Under the pieces are notes generated by a model. The model did not search any database, had not been told where the DNA came from, and worked only from the letters and a program-made list of their open reading frames with translations. A program made the position numbers and the translations under genes. From Nemertoderma westbladi (lineage: Eukaryota; Xenacoelomorpha; Nemertodermatida; Nemertodermatidae): a DNA stretch of 64,000 nucleotides. The DNA lies in contig JAUCBJ010008198.1 in NCBI GenBank assembly GCA_032718475.1, positions 1 to 64,000 of the forward strand. Reading direction: 5' to 3'. Positions 10,735 through 21,323 of this stretch are shown piece after piece; position 1 is the stretch's first letter; every line of letters starts with the position of its first letter.

Positions 10735-10962
10735 ATGATATTGCTGCAAAGACTATCTGGGAAGATATTGGGTGGAATAGCGAAATATGTGAATCTAATG
10801 ATCTTAAGCGTCCAGAAGACAACGAGTTCCGTAGCTAGGAAGAAGCTTTTCAATATATTAGTAGATTTTAGTAAAGCTTTTGACCGAATTTCATGTGTTA
10901 AACTGTTAGCAAAACTACTTACACTGGGTTGCGGCAGCCATATGATAAATACGTATTATCTC
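10735..10962 (+). pseudogene. Reverse-transcriptase fragment (motif A) of a non-LTR retrotransposon
   Basis: A short open stretch encodes FNILVDFSKAFDRI, the motif A region of a LINE reverse transcriptase, followed by a few matching residues (KLLAKLLTLG) and a stop. Motifs B and C are absent. It is a small relic, next to but in the opposite orientation from the LINE C-terminal relic at 11040-11447. Confidence 0.75.
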
Positions 10963-11039
10963 TAACTACAATCGGACTGCTGCATTGCAGCTGCACATGA
11001 GAAGCTATGCTGTCTTAAAAAAAATATTTTGACACTACC

Positions 11040-11447
11040 ATTCAATCGACAATTGGCAAACCCAATGCAGCATGCATTAAGAATGATATGCCAGCTTATC
11101 AACAAATTTGCACCGCCACAACTACCTATCCACCATGGCTTTTGCGAGATTATCCGCCTCTTCAAGGCCAGTGTCCTTTAAAATGCGTCTCAAGAAAGTC
11201 ATGGGCTGTCCACCATGCCTATTCACTCCATGGGACTGCCAAAGCACAAGCTGGACCGCACAGGCTGGACCTCTCGGCGAAAGCAATGCCTTGCAAAGCG
11301 GATGCGGCTTTGTTCAAGTATCAAGCTTGGGGGAACCAATGAGACACTTCCAATGTTATATAGTGTCTGGTTGGAGATGTGTGCATTGTACTTTGTACGA
11401 ACCATTGCATACTGATGTGATTGTGCAATGATTTCCTCAGGAATCAT
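11040..11447 (-). pseudogene. C-terminal relic of a LINE ORF2 (RTE-like), frameshifted
   Basis: Read on the minus strand, LEQSRIRFARHCFRRE is followed by QPVRS.LCFGSP, then in another frame by the equivalent of MTFLRRILKDT. The same sequence is better preserved on the plus strand at 24610-24790 (IEQSRLRFAGHCFRRE, RRILKDT). It is the conserved C-terminal tail of an RTE/CR1-like ORF2. The last part (11060-11140) is also homologous to two tiny remnants inside satellite B at about 38210 and 39028. Frameshifts and stops show it is dead. Confidence 0.85.
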
Positions 11448-11569
11448 TGCACAATTTATATTGATAGTAACAATGTGTTGGCAAGCTGTATTTTTCGAGG
11501 TGTTATTATTATACGTTTATTATATAGGAAGGGATCTAGGGGTCTTAACCTCGAATAATAAGTTTATTA

Positions 11570-11620
11570 TCGTACGTGTCCCGCACTTTACAGTGAAATG
11601 TCCCACACTTTACATGACTT
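11570..11620 (+). repeat. Pair of GTCCCGCACTTTAC motifs, one with a substitution
   Basis: CGTACGT precedes the exact 14-mer at 11578, and GTCCCACACTTTAC follows at 11600, in the same orientation. It belongs to the family described at 7659. Confidence 0.85.
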
Positions 11621-11790
11621 TGCTGCACTTAAACTACTCCCCTGTTTCATTGATGTTACCTACCATCTTACTAAAGGCTAACTTATTTTCCCTACATATC
11701 TAGGAACATCACGGAACAAAAGTTTTCCCACTAACTTTACTCAATCCGGTGAACTTTAGCAATGAATTTGACAGTTGAGAATTTCACTTT

Positions 11791-12003
11791 CGTACGCGTC
11801 CCGCACTTTACAATTTTTTGAAGCAATAATTCTGAGACATAAACTGCTGCCGGTTTTCCAAACTGCTTTTTTTTACTGAACCGTTAATTGGTTTTTCTAA
11901 GAAACACAAGCATTATACTATTTTAGTTCATTTTCATGATGTACAGTGCTAAAGTATGCACAAAAAGTCGTACGAATGTCCCGCACTTTACATGGAATGA
12001 GCC
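11791..12003 (+). repeat. About 212-bp repeat bounded by two GTCCCGCACTTTAC motifs, copy 2
   Basis: Near-identical to 8375-8586, from CGTACGC at 11791 to the second 14-mer at 11978 and the AATGAGCC that follows it. Same orientation. The differences are single substitutions, so the duplication is recent or the family is young. Confidence 0.9.
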
Positions 12004-12011
12004 TATACTGA

Positions 12012-12369
12012 AAAAGATAATGAGCAGATAATCGATAAAATTCGAAAAAATTTTTATGAATTTTATCGAGTATATTTAGTATTCCATGGTTTAACCCTTC
12101 TGCAATTATCCAGTCTGTCGCTGCAGGGTAAAATTGTTCTGGGGGAGATGATATGTTTACATGTTATTTATAACCCTTTCGAGTTTATACTTAGTATAAA
12201 GTATTAGTTAAAGTTATCTCACGTGCTGCGCGAAGGTCCCACTTCTTACTGAAAGTATCCCTGGTGGTAAATTAAGTAATATAATTTAACGGAAGAATTA
12301 ATTTTAACGAAAATTACTATTTATTTATATTTTTGAATCTAATATTTCCAATAAAGATTTGGTTGGCGC
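12012..12369. other. Left flank of satellite module copy 1, carrying an insert of about 290 bp absent from copy 2
   Basis: AAAGATAATGAGCAGATAAT at about 12014 and CTAATATTTCCAATAAAG at about 12341 are both found at 25055-25105 in copy 2, where they are nearly adjacent. Copy 1 has roughly 290 extra bases between them, including a CGTGCTGCGCGAAGGTCCCAC motif. An 11-bp inverted repeat (CGATAAAATTC at 12033, its complement at 12058) lies at the left junction. Confidence 0.75.
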
Positions 12370-15300
12370 ACCAATTACAAACTTGTAACAAGTTAGGCAC
12401 GGAATCGACTAATTACTAACTTGTAATAAGGTAGGCACGGGATCGACCAATTACAAACTTGTAACAGGTTAGGCACAGGATCGACTAATTACAAACTTGT
12501 AACAAGTTAGGCACGGGATCGGCCAATTGCTAACTTGTAACAACTTAGGCACGGGATCGACCAATTACAAACTTGTAACAACTTAGGCAAGGGATCGACC
12601 AATTACAAACTTGTAACAGGTTAGGCACGGGATCGGCCAATTACTAACTTGTAACAAGTTAGGCACGGGATCGACTAATTACAAACTTGTAACAAGTTAG
12701 GCATGGGATCGGCCAATTACTAACTTGTAACAAGTTAGGCATGGGATCGACTAATTACAAACTTGTAACAAGTTAGGAACGGGATCGACCAATTACAAAC
12801 TTGTAACAACTTAGGCACGGGATCGGCCAATTACTAACTTGTAACAAGTTAGGCACGGGATCGACTGATTACAAACTTGAAACAAGTTAGGCACGAGATC
12901 GACCAATTACAAACTTGTAATAAGTTAGGCACGGGATCGGCCAATTACTAACTTGTAAAACGTTAGGCACGGGATCGACTAATTACAAACTTGTAACAGG
13001 TTAGGGAAGGGATCGACCAATTACAAACTTGTAACAAGTTAGGCACGGGATCAACCAATTACAAACTTGTAACAAGTTAGGCACGAGATCGACCAATTAC
13101 AAACTTGTAACAAGTTAGGCACGGGATCGACTAATTACTAAGTTGTAACAAGTTAGGAACGGGATCGACCAATTACAAACTTGTAACAACTTAGGCACGG
13201 GATCGACCAATTACAAACTTGTAATAAGTTAGGCACGGGATCGGCCAATTACTAACTTGTAAAAAGTTAGGCACTGGATCGACTAATTACAAACTTGTAA
13301 AAAGTTAGGAACGGGATCGACCAATTACAAACTTGTAACAAGTTAGGCACGGGATCGACCAATTACAAACTTGTAACAAGTTAGGCACGAGATCGACCAA
13401 TTACAAACTTGTAACAAGTTAGGCACGGGATCGACTAATTACAAACTTGTAATAAGTTAGGAGCGGGATCGGCCAATTACTAACTTGTAAAAAGTTAGGC
13501 ACGGGATCGACTAATTACAAACTTGTAACAAGTTAGGAACGGGATCGACCAATTACAAACTTGTAACAAGTTAGGCACGGGATCGACCAATTACAAACTT
13601 GTAACAAGTTAGGCACGAGATCGACCAATTACAAACTTGTAACAATTTAGGCACGGGATCGACTAATTACTAACTTGTAACAAGTTAGGAACAGGATCGA
13701 CCAATTACAAACTTGTAACAGCATAGGCACGGGATCGACCAATTACAAACTTGTAATAAGTTAGGCACGAGATCGACCAATTACAAACTTGTAATAAGTT
13801 AGGAACGGGATCGACCAATTACAAACTTGTAACAACTTAGGCACGGGATCGGCCAATTACTAACTTGTAACAAGTTAGGCACGGGATCGACTGATTACAA
13901 ACTTGAAACAAGTTAGGCACGAGATCGACCAATTACAAACTTGTAATAAGTTAGGCACGGGATCGGCCAATTACTAACTTGTAAAACGTTAGGCACGGGA
14001 TCGACTAATTACAAACTTGTAACAGGTTAGGGAAGGGATCGACCAATTACAAACTTGTAACAAGTTATGCACGGGATCAACCAATTACAAACTTGTAACA
14101 AGTTAGGCACGAGATCGACCAATTACAAACTTGTAACAAGTTAGGCACGGGATCGACTAATTACTAAGTTGTAACAAGTTAGGAACGGGATCGACCAATT
14201 ACAAACTTGTAACAACTTAGGCACGGGATCGACCAATTACAAACTTGTAATAAGTTAGGCACGGGATCGGCCAATTACTAACTTGTAAAAAGTTAGGCAC
14301 TGGATCGACTAATTACAAACTTGTAAAAAGTTAGGAACGGGATCGACCAATTACAAACTTGTAACAAGTTAGGCACGGGATCGACCAATTACAAACTTGT
14401 AACAAGTTAGGCACGAGATCAACCAATTACAAACTTGTAACAAGTTAGGCACGGGATCGACTAATTACAAACTTGTAATAAGTTAGGAGCGGGATCGGCC
14501 AATTACTAACTTGTAAAAAGTTAGTCACGGGATCGACTAATTACAAACTTGTAACAAGTTAGGAACGGGATCGACCAATTACAAACTTGTAACAAGTTAG
14601 GCACGGGATCGACCAATTACAAACTTGTAACAAGTTAGGCACGAGATCGACCAATTACAAACTTGTAACAATTTAGGCACGGGATCGACTAATTACTAAC
14701 TTGTAACAAGTTAGGAACAGGATCGACCAATTACAAACTTGTAACAGCATAGGCACGGGATCGACCAATTACAAACTTGTAATAAGTTAGGCACGAGATC
14801 GACCAATTACAAACTTGTAATAAGTTAGGCACGGGTTCGGCCAATTACAAACTTGTAACAAGTTAGGCACGAGATCGACCAATTACAAACTTGTAACAAG
14901 TTAGGCACAGGATCGACTAATTACAAACTTGTAACAAGTTAGGAACGGGATCGACCAATTACAAACTTGTAACAAGTTAGGTACGGGATTGACCAATTAC
15001 AAACTTGTAACAAGTTAGGCACGAGATCGACCAATTACAAACTTGTAACAAGTTAGGCACGGGATGGACTAATTACTAACTTGTAACAAGTTAGGAACGG
15101 GATCGACCAATTACAAACTTGTAACAACATAGGCAAGGGATCGACCAATTACAAACTTGTAATAAGTTAGGCACGAGATCGACCAATTACAAACTTGTAA
15201 TAAGTTAGGCATGGGATCGGCCAATTACTAACTTGTAAAAAGTTAGGCACAGGATCGACTAATTACTAACTTGTAACAAGTTAGGAACGGGATCGACCAA

Positions 15301-15900
15301 TTACAAACTTGTAACAACTTAGGCACGGGATCGACCAATTACAAACTTGTAACAGGTTAGGCACGGGATCGGCCAATTACTAACTTGTAACAAGTTAGAC
15401 ATGGGATCGACTAATTACAAACTTGTAACAAGTTAGGCATGGGATCGGCCAATTACTAACTTGTAACAAGTTAGGCACGGGATCGACTAATTACAAAAGG
15501 CACGGGATCGACCAATTACAAACTTGTAACAAGTTAGGCACGGGATCGGCCAATTACTAACTGGTAACAAGTTAGGCACGAGATCGACTAATTACAAACT
15601 TGTAACAAGTTAGGCACGGGGTCGGCCAATTACTAACTTGTAACAAGTTAGGCACGGGATCGACTAATTACAAACTTGTAACAAGTTAGGAACATGATCG
15701 ACCATTTACAAACGTGTAACAAGTTAGGCACGGGATCAGCCAATTACTAACTTGTAACAAGTTAGGCACGGGATCGACTAATTACAAACTTGTAACAAGT
15801 TAGGAACGAGATCGACCAATTACAAACTTGTAACAAGTTAGGCACAGGATCGGCCCATTACTAACTTGAAACAAGTTAGGCACGGGATCAACTAATTACA
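12370..15900. repeat. Satellite A, array 1 (38-bp unit, about 93 copies)
   Basis: A tandem 38-bp unit built around the dyad AACTTGTAACAAGTT (7-bp arms, 1-base centre) followed by AGGCACGGGATCG and a CCAATTAC or CTAATTAC joint. Variants (GGCC for GACC, TACTAACTT for TACAAACTT, ACGAGATC) alternate. A higher-order repeat of 1026 bp (27 units) is visible: rare variants at 12865 (CTGATTAC) and 13721 (GCATAGGC) recur at 13891 and 14747. No reading frame stays open. The array ends directly against the gag relic at 15906. Confidence 0.97.
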
Positions 15901-15905
15901 ACCAA

Positions 15906-16812
15906 ATGGGTGATATCTTAGCGACATCACTAGAAGGACCAAGACTGGAACCAACGAAATTCAGTGGAAACCCAGCAGAATTCATATCGTTTAAAGCGCA
16001 TTTTATCGCACAAGTGGATAGCAAAAACGTCCCCATAACTACAAAAATGCGACGTCTGTTAACCTACCTATCTGGGAAAGCGTTACAGAACGTCAAACAT
16101 TATGAAGGAGTGGACGACGGATATCAACGTGCGTGGGACGTGTTGGAAAAGAACTTTGGCAACCCATCAGCTGTAATGAAATCTGTGATACATAATGTCA
16201 CTAAATGCAGATTCCCGATTACAACAGACTCAGATGTCGTTTGATGTAATTTCTGGACAACTAATCCGCATATTGACGCATTTGCAACAACATGGTCTGC
16301 CGAACCTATAAGGATCTTTCCAAATGGACTAGTCCAACAATGTTATGTATACAGTTGAAAACATCGTGTGAATCAGTGTCTAAAATTCCAAAGCCTCTCG
16401 CATAAAGTAAAGAGAAGTATGACACATGCTTCCGTCTACGACTCTGTTTGGGGTTCGAAGTCAAGGGTTCAGACACTTCCGGAAACACTATAAATCCTTG
16501 GAGAAATATTGGTGTTCTAGAACAACTAAAGAAGGCATGTGCCGAGAAGCACATAGCCCGGATTTACATCCGGAACCAGCTGACATAAACGATAAATTCC
16601 GATGGTTAACAGACGAATATAAAAGAGTAGCGAGTGGACCCCCAACACCGTATGAAGCATGGTTTAAACTTCATCCAGAGAGTAAGGATAAAAAGAATAT
16701 CACTAAACTTCTTCCGCCACTGCCGAAAAATACTACCTCGTCGTTCAAAGTAAATTATTATGAGGACGCATCACTCTACACAACGCCTCAAACTAATAAC
16801 GATGAGATTAGC
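15906..16812 (+). pseudogene. BEL/Pao gag relic (DUF1759-like), copy 1, wedged between satellites A and B
   Basis: The first 112 codons read as a Gag segment of the DUF1759 type: PRLEPTKFSGNPAEFISF, a middle LLTYLSGKALQNV, and AWDVLEKNFGNPSAV. A TGA ends the frame at 16242; the following sequence is read only in pieces with stops and frame changes, to an Asn/Asp-rich tail at about 16800. The start codon lies a few bases after the last satellite A unit, and satellite B begins at its 3' end. It is nearly identical to 28730-29665, including the stop, so it was already dead before the module was duplicated. It would have encoded a capsid-type protein. Confidence 0.85.
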
Positions 16813-17006
16813 CACCACCGAGAGTACAGCTAGTACTGAGTTATCCACCACCGAGAGTACAGCTAGTAGTGAGCTATCGACCACCGATAGTACAGCTACT
16901 GTAGTAGTGAGTTATCGACCACCGAGAGTACAGCTAGTACTGAGTTATCCACCACCGAGAGTACAGCTAGTACTGAGTTATCCACCACCAAGAGTACAGC
17001 TAGTTA
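16813..17006. repeat. Satellite B, short array (33-bp unit, about 6 copies)
   Basis: Units of the form GAGTTATC(G/C)ACCACCGAG followed by AGTACAGCTAGTACT. It is the counterpart of the 9.5-kb array at 29666-39200 but only about six units long. It stops where a minus-strand coding relic begins. Confidence 0.95.
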
Positions 17007-18036
17007 TCGGTATATAAATTTCTCGGATTATTATCAGGTCTATATGGAATATTATTGTCAACAGGTTTATAATTACCCTTAATAGGGTTTACTATAGGAG
17101 TTTCTACTTCACTAGCAGTATAGATACGTGTACCGTGTAGGCTCCACACCTTGCGCATGAAATAGTTCAGACCTAACAGGTTGACACATTGTTACAGAGG
17201 GTGGTGGTATACCCTTTTGTAGATTTACTAACTTATCGCGTTCGAACGCGATACTCTGCTGCACTTCCTGCAATTCTAACCTACTCTCTCTTACTGTTCC
17301 ACTTAACTGTTGAACAGTCCCCTCCAACTCTCGGACCTGCTGGGAGGAGCTTGCCTGATTCTCCTCCATCTGCCCGAGGAGAATATCCATCCCCCGCCAT
17401 CGCTCATCCACCCACTCTACCGCCGAAGCGGGAGCCGCCAACATAGTAGCGGGTAGACGAGGGACGACGGGCGATAAATCGTTAATGTCTCGCTCGGCGT
17501 CCAGGACTGGAATTGACTCTGGAACAGTCCTACTGGTTACAGGTAGTTTAGTACTGTGCAAAGGGAATTTAGAGTTAGGTTCTGGAAGTACAGGGGTCTC
17601 TATCACAGAAGGGGTGGCTTCGAGAACAGGCCTATAGTAGGGAGTCTTTCTACTCTAATAATTTGGTCTGTGGGTTCTGTACTACCTAAGTCTGCACTAG
17701 CTAGTTGCCTTCTCACAGCTGGGGGCAAATTAGGCAATTTCTGATGGTGAGGCGTTCTTCTACGTCTGCTGGAACGAGATCTATTTCCTCCTCCTTCAGG
17801 ATCTGTTGTATCGCCTTCATCAGATGATGTAAATCCCTGTCTCTTGGGAGTAGATCGACTTATCATCTGCATATACTTAGCTGTTCTTTGTTTATTGAAG
17901 TAATCTTGCTTCACTTGAAAATTTTCCAACTCTAGTTGGGCTGTCTCTTCAGATGCCCTCCGTTCTGCTTCTACCACTGCCTCTGCAACTTTTCTTTCAG
18001 CTTCTGCCACCTTTCTTTCAAATTCTGCCGCTGTCT
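16992..18036 (-). pseudogene. Frameshifted coiled-coil coding relic, probably retroelement gag-like
   Basis: On the minus strand three successive frames give one coherent protein. 18010-17603 starts with a charged heptad-rich coiled coil (AERKVAEAVVEAERRAS) and an Arg/Ser-rich basic patch (RSRSSRRRRTPHH). 17635-17112 gives a Pro-rich stretch and a second coiled coil (QQVRELEGTVQQLSGTV). A third frame, 17135-16992, adds ASEVETPIVNPIKGNYK and reaches satellite B. At least two frameshifts separate them. A possible acceptor (GTAGACAG) lies at about 18030. No known domain is recognised. Coiled coil plus basic patch and location suggest a retroelement Gag, but a host gene relic is possible. Confidence 0.5.
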
Positions 18037-18079
18037 ACATCAACAGTTACTCGCACAGTTTCGAAACTTCGCATAGTTA

Positions 18080-18345
18080 TAACTGTATAAAGATCGTCAG
18101 TCTGCGTTTAGGAAAAATATTTTATGACAAAACAGGACAAGCGACGAGCGCAACGAGGCATATAATGAAGACGAGTACTGCGTTGACTAAATTATTATAT
18201 AAACCACCTGGCTTCACATATTGATCGCATCCCTAGTTATTATTATTATAAAGATCGTCCTAGCCTGCGTTTAAGAAATATATTTAAATACAAAACAGGA
18301 CGAACGCAACGAGGCTTATAATGAAAACGAGTACTGCGTTTATTA
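18080..18345. repeat. Diverged repeat units of about 150 bp (AAAACAGGAC...ACGAG...GCGTT)
   Basis: Blocks at about 18090-18235, 18245-18350 and 19510-19630 share CAGTCTGCGTTTAGGAAA or close forms, ACAAAACAGGACGAGCGCAA, GACGAGTACTGCGTT and TATAAACCACCTGGCTT, in the same order and orientation. Two copies are adjacent and one lies 1.3 kb away. Confidence 0.75.
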
Positions 18346-18349
18346 TATT

Positions 18350-18616
18350 CCTATAAACCACCTGGCTTTGCATATTGAACGTGCGATTGGAAATAAGTTC
18401 GTGCTACCCTTCCGTGGGTGGTAGATGTCGCGGTTATGTATTGGTGGTTGGGAAGGGTGGGGGGGGGGAGATTAAAAGGGGTGAACACGTACTGTCCACC
18501 TTTCTTTGACTGATTGGTGGTGTGGGTAAATTTCTCAAAACCTGATTTTGTGATACAGTCGCTCAATTTTAATTTGTATCTCATAACTGGGCCTCGTGCT
18601 GCGCGAAGGCCCCACG
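18350..18616 (+). repeat. Dispersed repeat family ending in CGTGCTGCGCGAAGGCCCC, copy 2
   Basis: It shares with 19636-19908 the order GAACGTGCGATTGGAAATAA, CCTTCCGTGGGTGGTAGAT, a G-run, AAAAGGGGTGAACACGTACT, then the part also seen at 8030-8175. It is directly preceded by the ACCACCTGGCTT unit, as in copy 3. Confidence 0.9.
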
Positions 18617-18619
18617 AAA

Positions 18620-19500
18620 GTGTCATTCTGTCGTTCTGTCGTGTTCAATTTTAAACGTTAATAACTCGGCCAATCTTTGATGAAATCTATCCAAACTTGG
18701 TACTCATGTTGTTTGGCAAAAGTTTAGAAATTTTCCAAGTAGAATTTCCGTGTGGCCTTCGAGAAGCTAAGATAATAGCAGTTAATTAGTTAATTAAGTT
18801 GATTACGGTGAAAACACCATTTTCAACCTGCCTTTTAAAGGAAATTAATTGTTTTACAGTATAAGATTTAAATAATTATACTTAAAAATTATACAGATGT
18901 AATCCACATACTCCATTCTATTATAGTTTTTAATTAGTTCAAGTGATTTGCTTTAATAATTGTGTCTTTAATTGATCTAAAGTAATTAAAACGGCATAAA
19001 AATTGATTCTCATTAAATACTGATCATTTATTGGTTAACATCCAAGTTGGCTCGGTGCTGGTACATAGGATGGGAAGGATGTTTGGTGTGTGTAGAACAG
19101 CCAGTTGCTCTTCAATGGGAATGCGAATGTAAGTAACCACATGTGTACAGGCCGGTAGACAGATTGGCCAGAGCTAGCTAACGAGATGGAAATCTGAATT
19201 CCCTACTATTCAGTCTATTATTGTGTTATTGCCGTGTTAGACAGATCTCGTTTAATAAATGTCAGTCAATAACATTTTACCACTGCAGAAGACTTATTTA
19301 TATCCATACTTGTTTTTTCCTCATAAATATTGGGCTTATTATTTTTTGATGGGATTTCTTTGTAGTTGAATTGTCTAAGTTTTTACACTGAGGCATTAAC
19401 AGAGGGTACTGGTATTAAATTAATTATTTGAATATCATTACTGCATCGACTGCATTTAGTACTGCGTTCTGCATTGATTATATTCCTATAAACCATTCCT
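18620..19500. other. Non-coding spacer between repeat copies
   Basis: AT-rich sequence without supported ORFs, RNA genes or clear repeats between the two dispersed-repeat copies. Confidence 0.6.
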
Positions 19501-19635
19501 GGTTTCGCATATTGCACGTATCCATAGTTATAAAGATTGCCAGTCTGCGTTTAGGAAATATATTTAAATACAAAACAGGACGAGCGCAACGACGCTTATA
19601 ATAATTACGACGAGTACGGCGTTGATTATATTCCT

Positions 19636-19908
19636 ATACACCACCTGGCTTTGCATATTGAACGTGCGATTGGAAATAAGTTCGTTCTACCCTTCCGTGG
19701 GTGGTAGATGTCGCGGTTATGTATTGGTGGTTGGGAAGGGTGGGGGGGGGGGGGGATTAAAAGGGGTGAACACGTACTGTCCCCCTTTCTTGGATTGATT
19801 GGTGGTGTGGGTAAATTTCTCAAAACCTGATATTGTGATACAGTCGCTCAATTTTAATTTGTATCTCATAACTGGGCCTCGTGCTGCGCGAAGGCCCCAC
19901 GAACGTGT
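19636..19908 (+). repeat. Dispersed repeat family ending in CGTGCTGCGCGAAGGCCCC, copy 3
   Basis: Near-identical to 18350-18616, with a longer G-run (14 G at 19742-19755). Copies 2 and 3 together with their upstream units form a direct duplication about 1.28 kb apart. Confidence 0.9.
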
Positions 19909-20227
19909 CCATTTGATATCCTAATCTAATATGGCACTGCCAATAAGATACGGGCCTACTGAAAATAAATGTATTATTAAATATTTAACCGAAAAGTAAT
20001 ATATAATATGCAATAATTTTACCAACTGAAGCTATTTTAAACATTATTGCACCAAATGTAAAATATATTCTAAATAAAATAAAGTACCTGGTACCCAGTA
20101 AAATATTTATATTACAATCCCATGTCACAGTGCCGAAGTATGTTGTATAGTTTAGGCCAGGTTGATCTGGCCAATATTAGCAGCACGTTCCGGTCGAATG
20201 CCGCAAACCAATTTCCATTTGCATTTC

Positions 20228-20455
20228 CTAGTGTTGCAACAGTTCAAACTGGGACGGTTTTGGGTATAGAGTCTCCAAGAGTTCCCTCACGATTCCCTTA
20301 ACAATGTGGGCATTGGGTTTGTTTTGATCGACGCCATCATTAATACAAATAAACTTCTGCGTGTGGCGACGGTATTCATCCATCTGTTTAATTGTTTCGG
20401 AAACGCTGTTTGTTATGTACACATATTGCTCATGGAAGATTGACATGGCTTCAAG
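20228..20455 (-). CDS. GNPTAB: GNPTAB-like gene, downstream exon (Stealth CR4 region)
   Basis: On the minus strand the codons after an acceptor-like TTTTCTGGAAG read through QKFICINDGVDQNK and VRELLETLYPKPSQFEL. This is the conserved C-terminal Stealth CR4 block of GlcNAc-1-phosphotransferase alpha/beta, the part that follows the EF-hand and precedes the last transmembrane helix. Joining to the exon at 21324-22646 is in phase 0. A stop follows QFELLQH at 20228, so either a donor lies just inside (for example GTTGCA after FEL) or the protein ends here. The lumenal-to-membrane C-terminal helix expected in the family was not found below 20228. Family assignment is firm; exon borders are inferred. 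Confidence 0.75.
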   Translation of the reverse strand, partial: LEAMSIFHEQYVYITNSVSETIKQMDEYRRHTQKFICINDGVDQNKPNAHIVKGIVRELLETLYPKPSQFELLQH

Positions 20456-21323
20456 CTTCCAGAAAATTTGAAACCTTCCGGAAAACACAATTTTTCATCG
20501 AAAATCTCGAATTTTGAATTAATTGAGTGTCCGATTCAAGTGTGAAAGTGAGCAATATTTGGGGATGGTTGAGTAGGGCTGCAGCACTTAAGCTGATTTT
20601 AATTCTTAAGTTATTAATTTATACCAATTTGAGTGTTATTCTAATTAGATACATAGGCTTTCTGGCTTAAAATAAAAGAATCCAAATAATAATTTGACTG
20701 CAAGTTCTCAAGTTCGATGTTAATTCTGTAATTCTACCAAGTTTCTATTTACAGTTAGTTAGTATGGATGGAATTCACGAATAATTTAACAACTGATCAC
20801 AGGCTGTTTAGTTAGTAGGACAGTAGTATGGCTTCAGTCAATCTGATAGTAGCACTAGCGCATAAAAGTCTGATAGTTTCTACCGGATACAAACTGAAAG
20901 TAAATGATCTAACAGAAAATAATATAACCTGGTAGTTGTAGTAGTGTAGTACCGGTAAGTTTTTTGTGGAACTAAATTATATTCCGAAGCAATTTTATTC
21001 AGCAAAATTATAAAAACAAGATACAGAAAATCCGTTTTTGTGTGGAAATAAATTATATTCAGAAGCATTTTTAATTCACAGGGCCATGAAATTGCCATGA
21101 TATATTGACATGAAATTCAGAAATTTGGAGTATATTGTTTGACTTTATAAATTCTTATAAATTCGATCTACTTTTGATGGTTTAAATTGTACTGTACGTA
21201 CAGTACTAAATTCTCTTTCCCTTTAATCTCAGGTTTTTAGGGAGTGAAAAATCTCAAAAATCTTCGAAATTTATCATAATCTTCCGGAAACCTAGTTTCC
21301 GGGTTTCCAAATTTTGTGGAGAC

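Noticed and set aside
12370-15900. 38-bp repeats resembling a CRISPR array
   Set aside because: Units are contiguous with no unique spacers, and the setting is an animal genome. It is a satellite.
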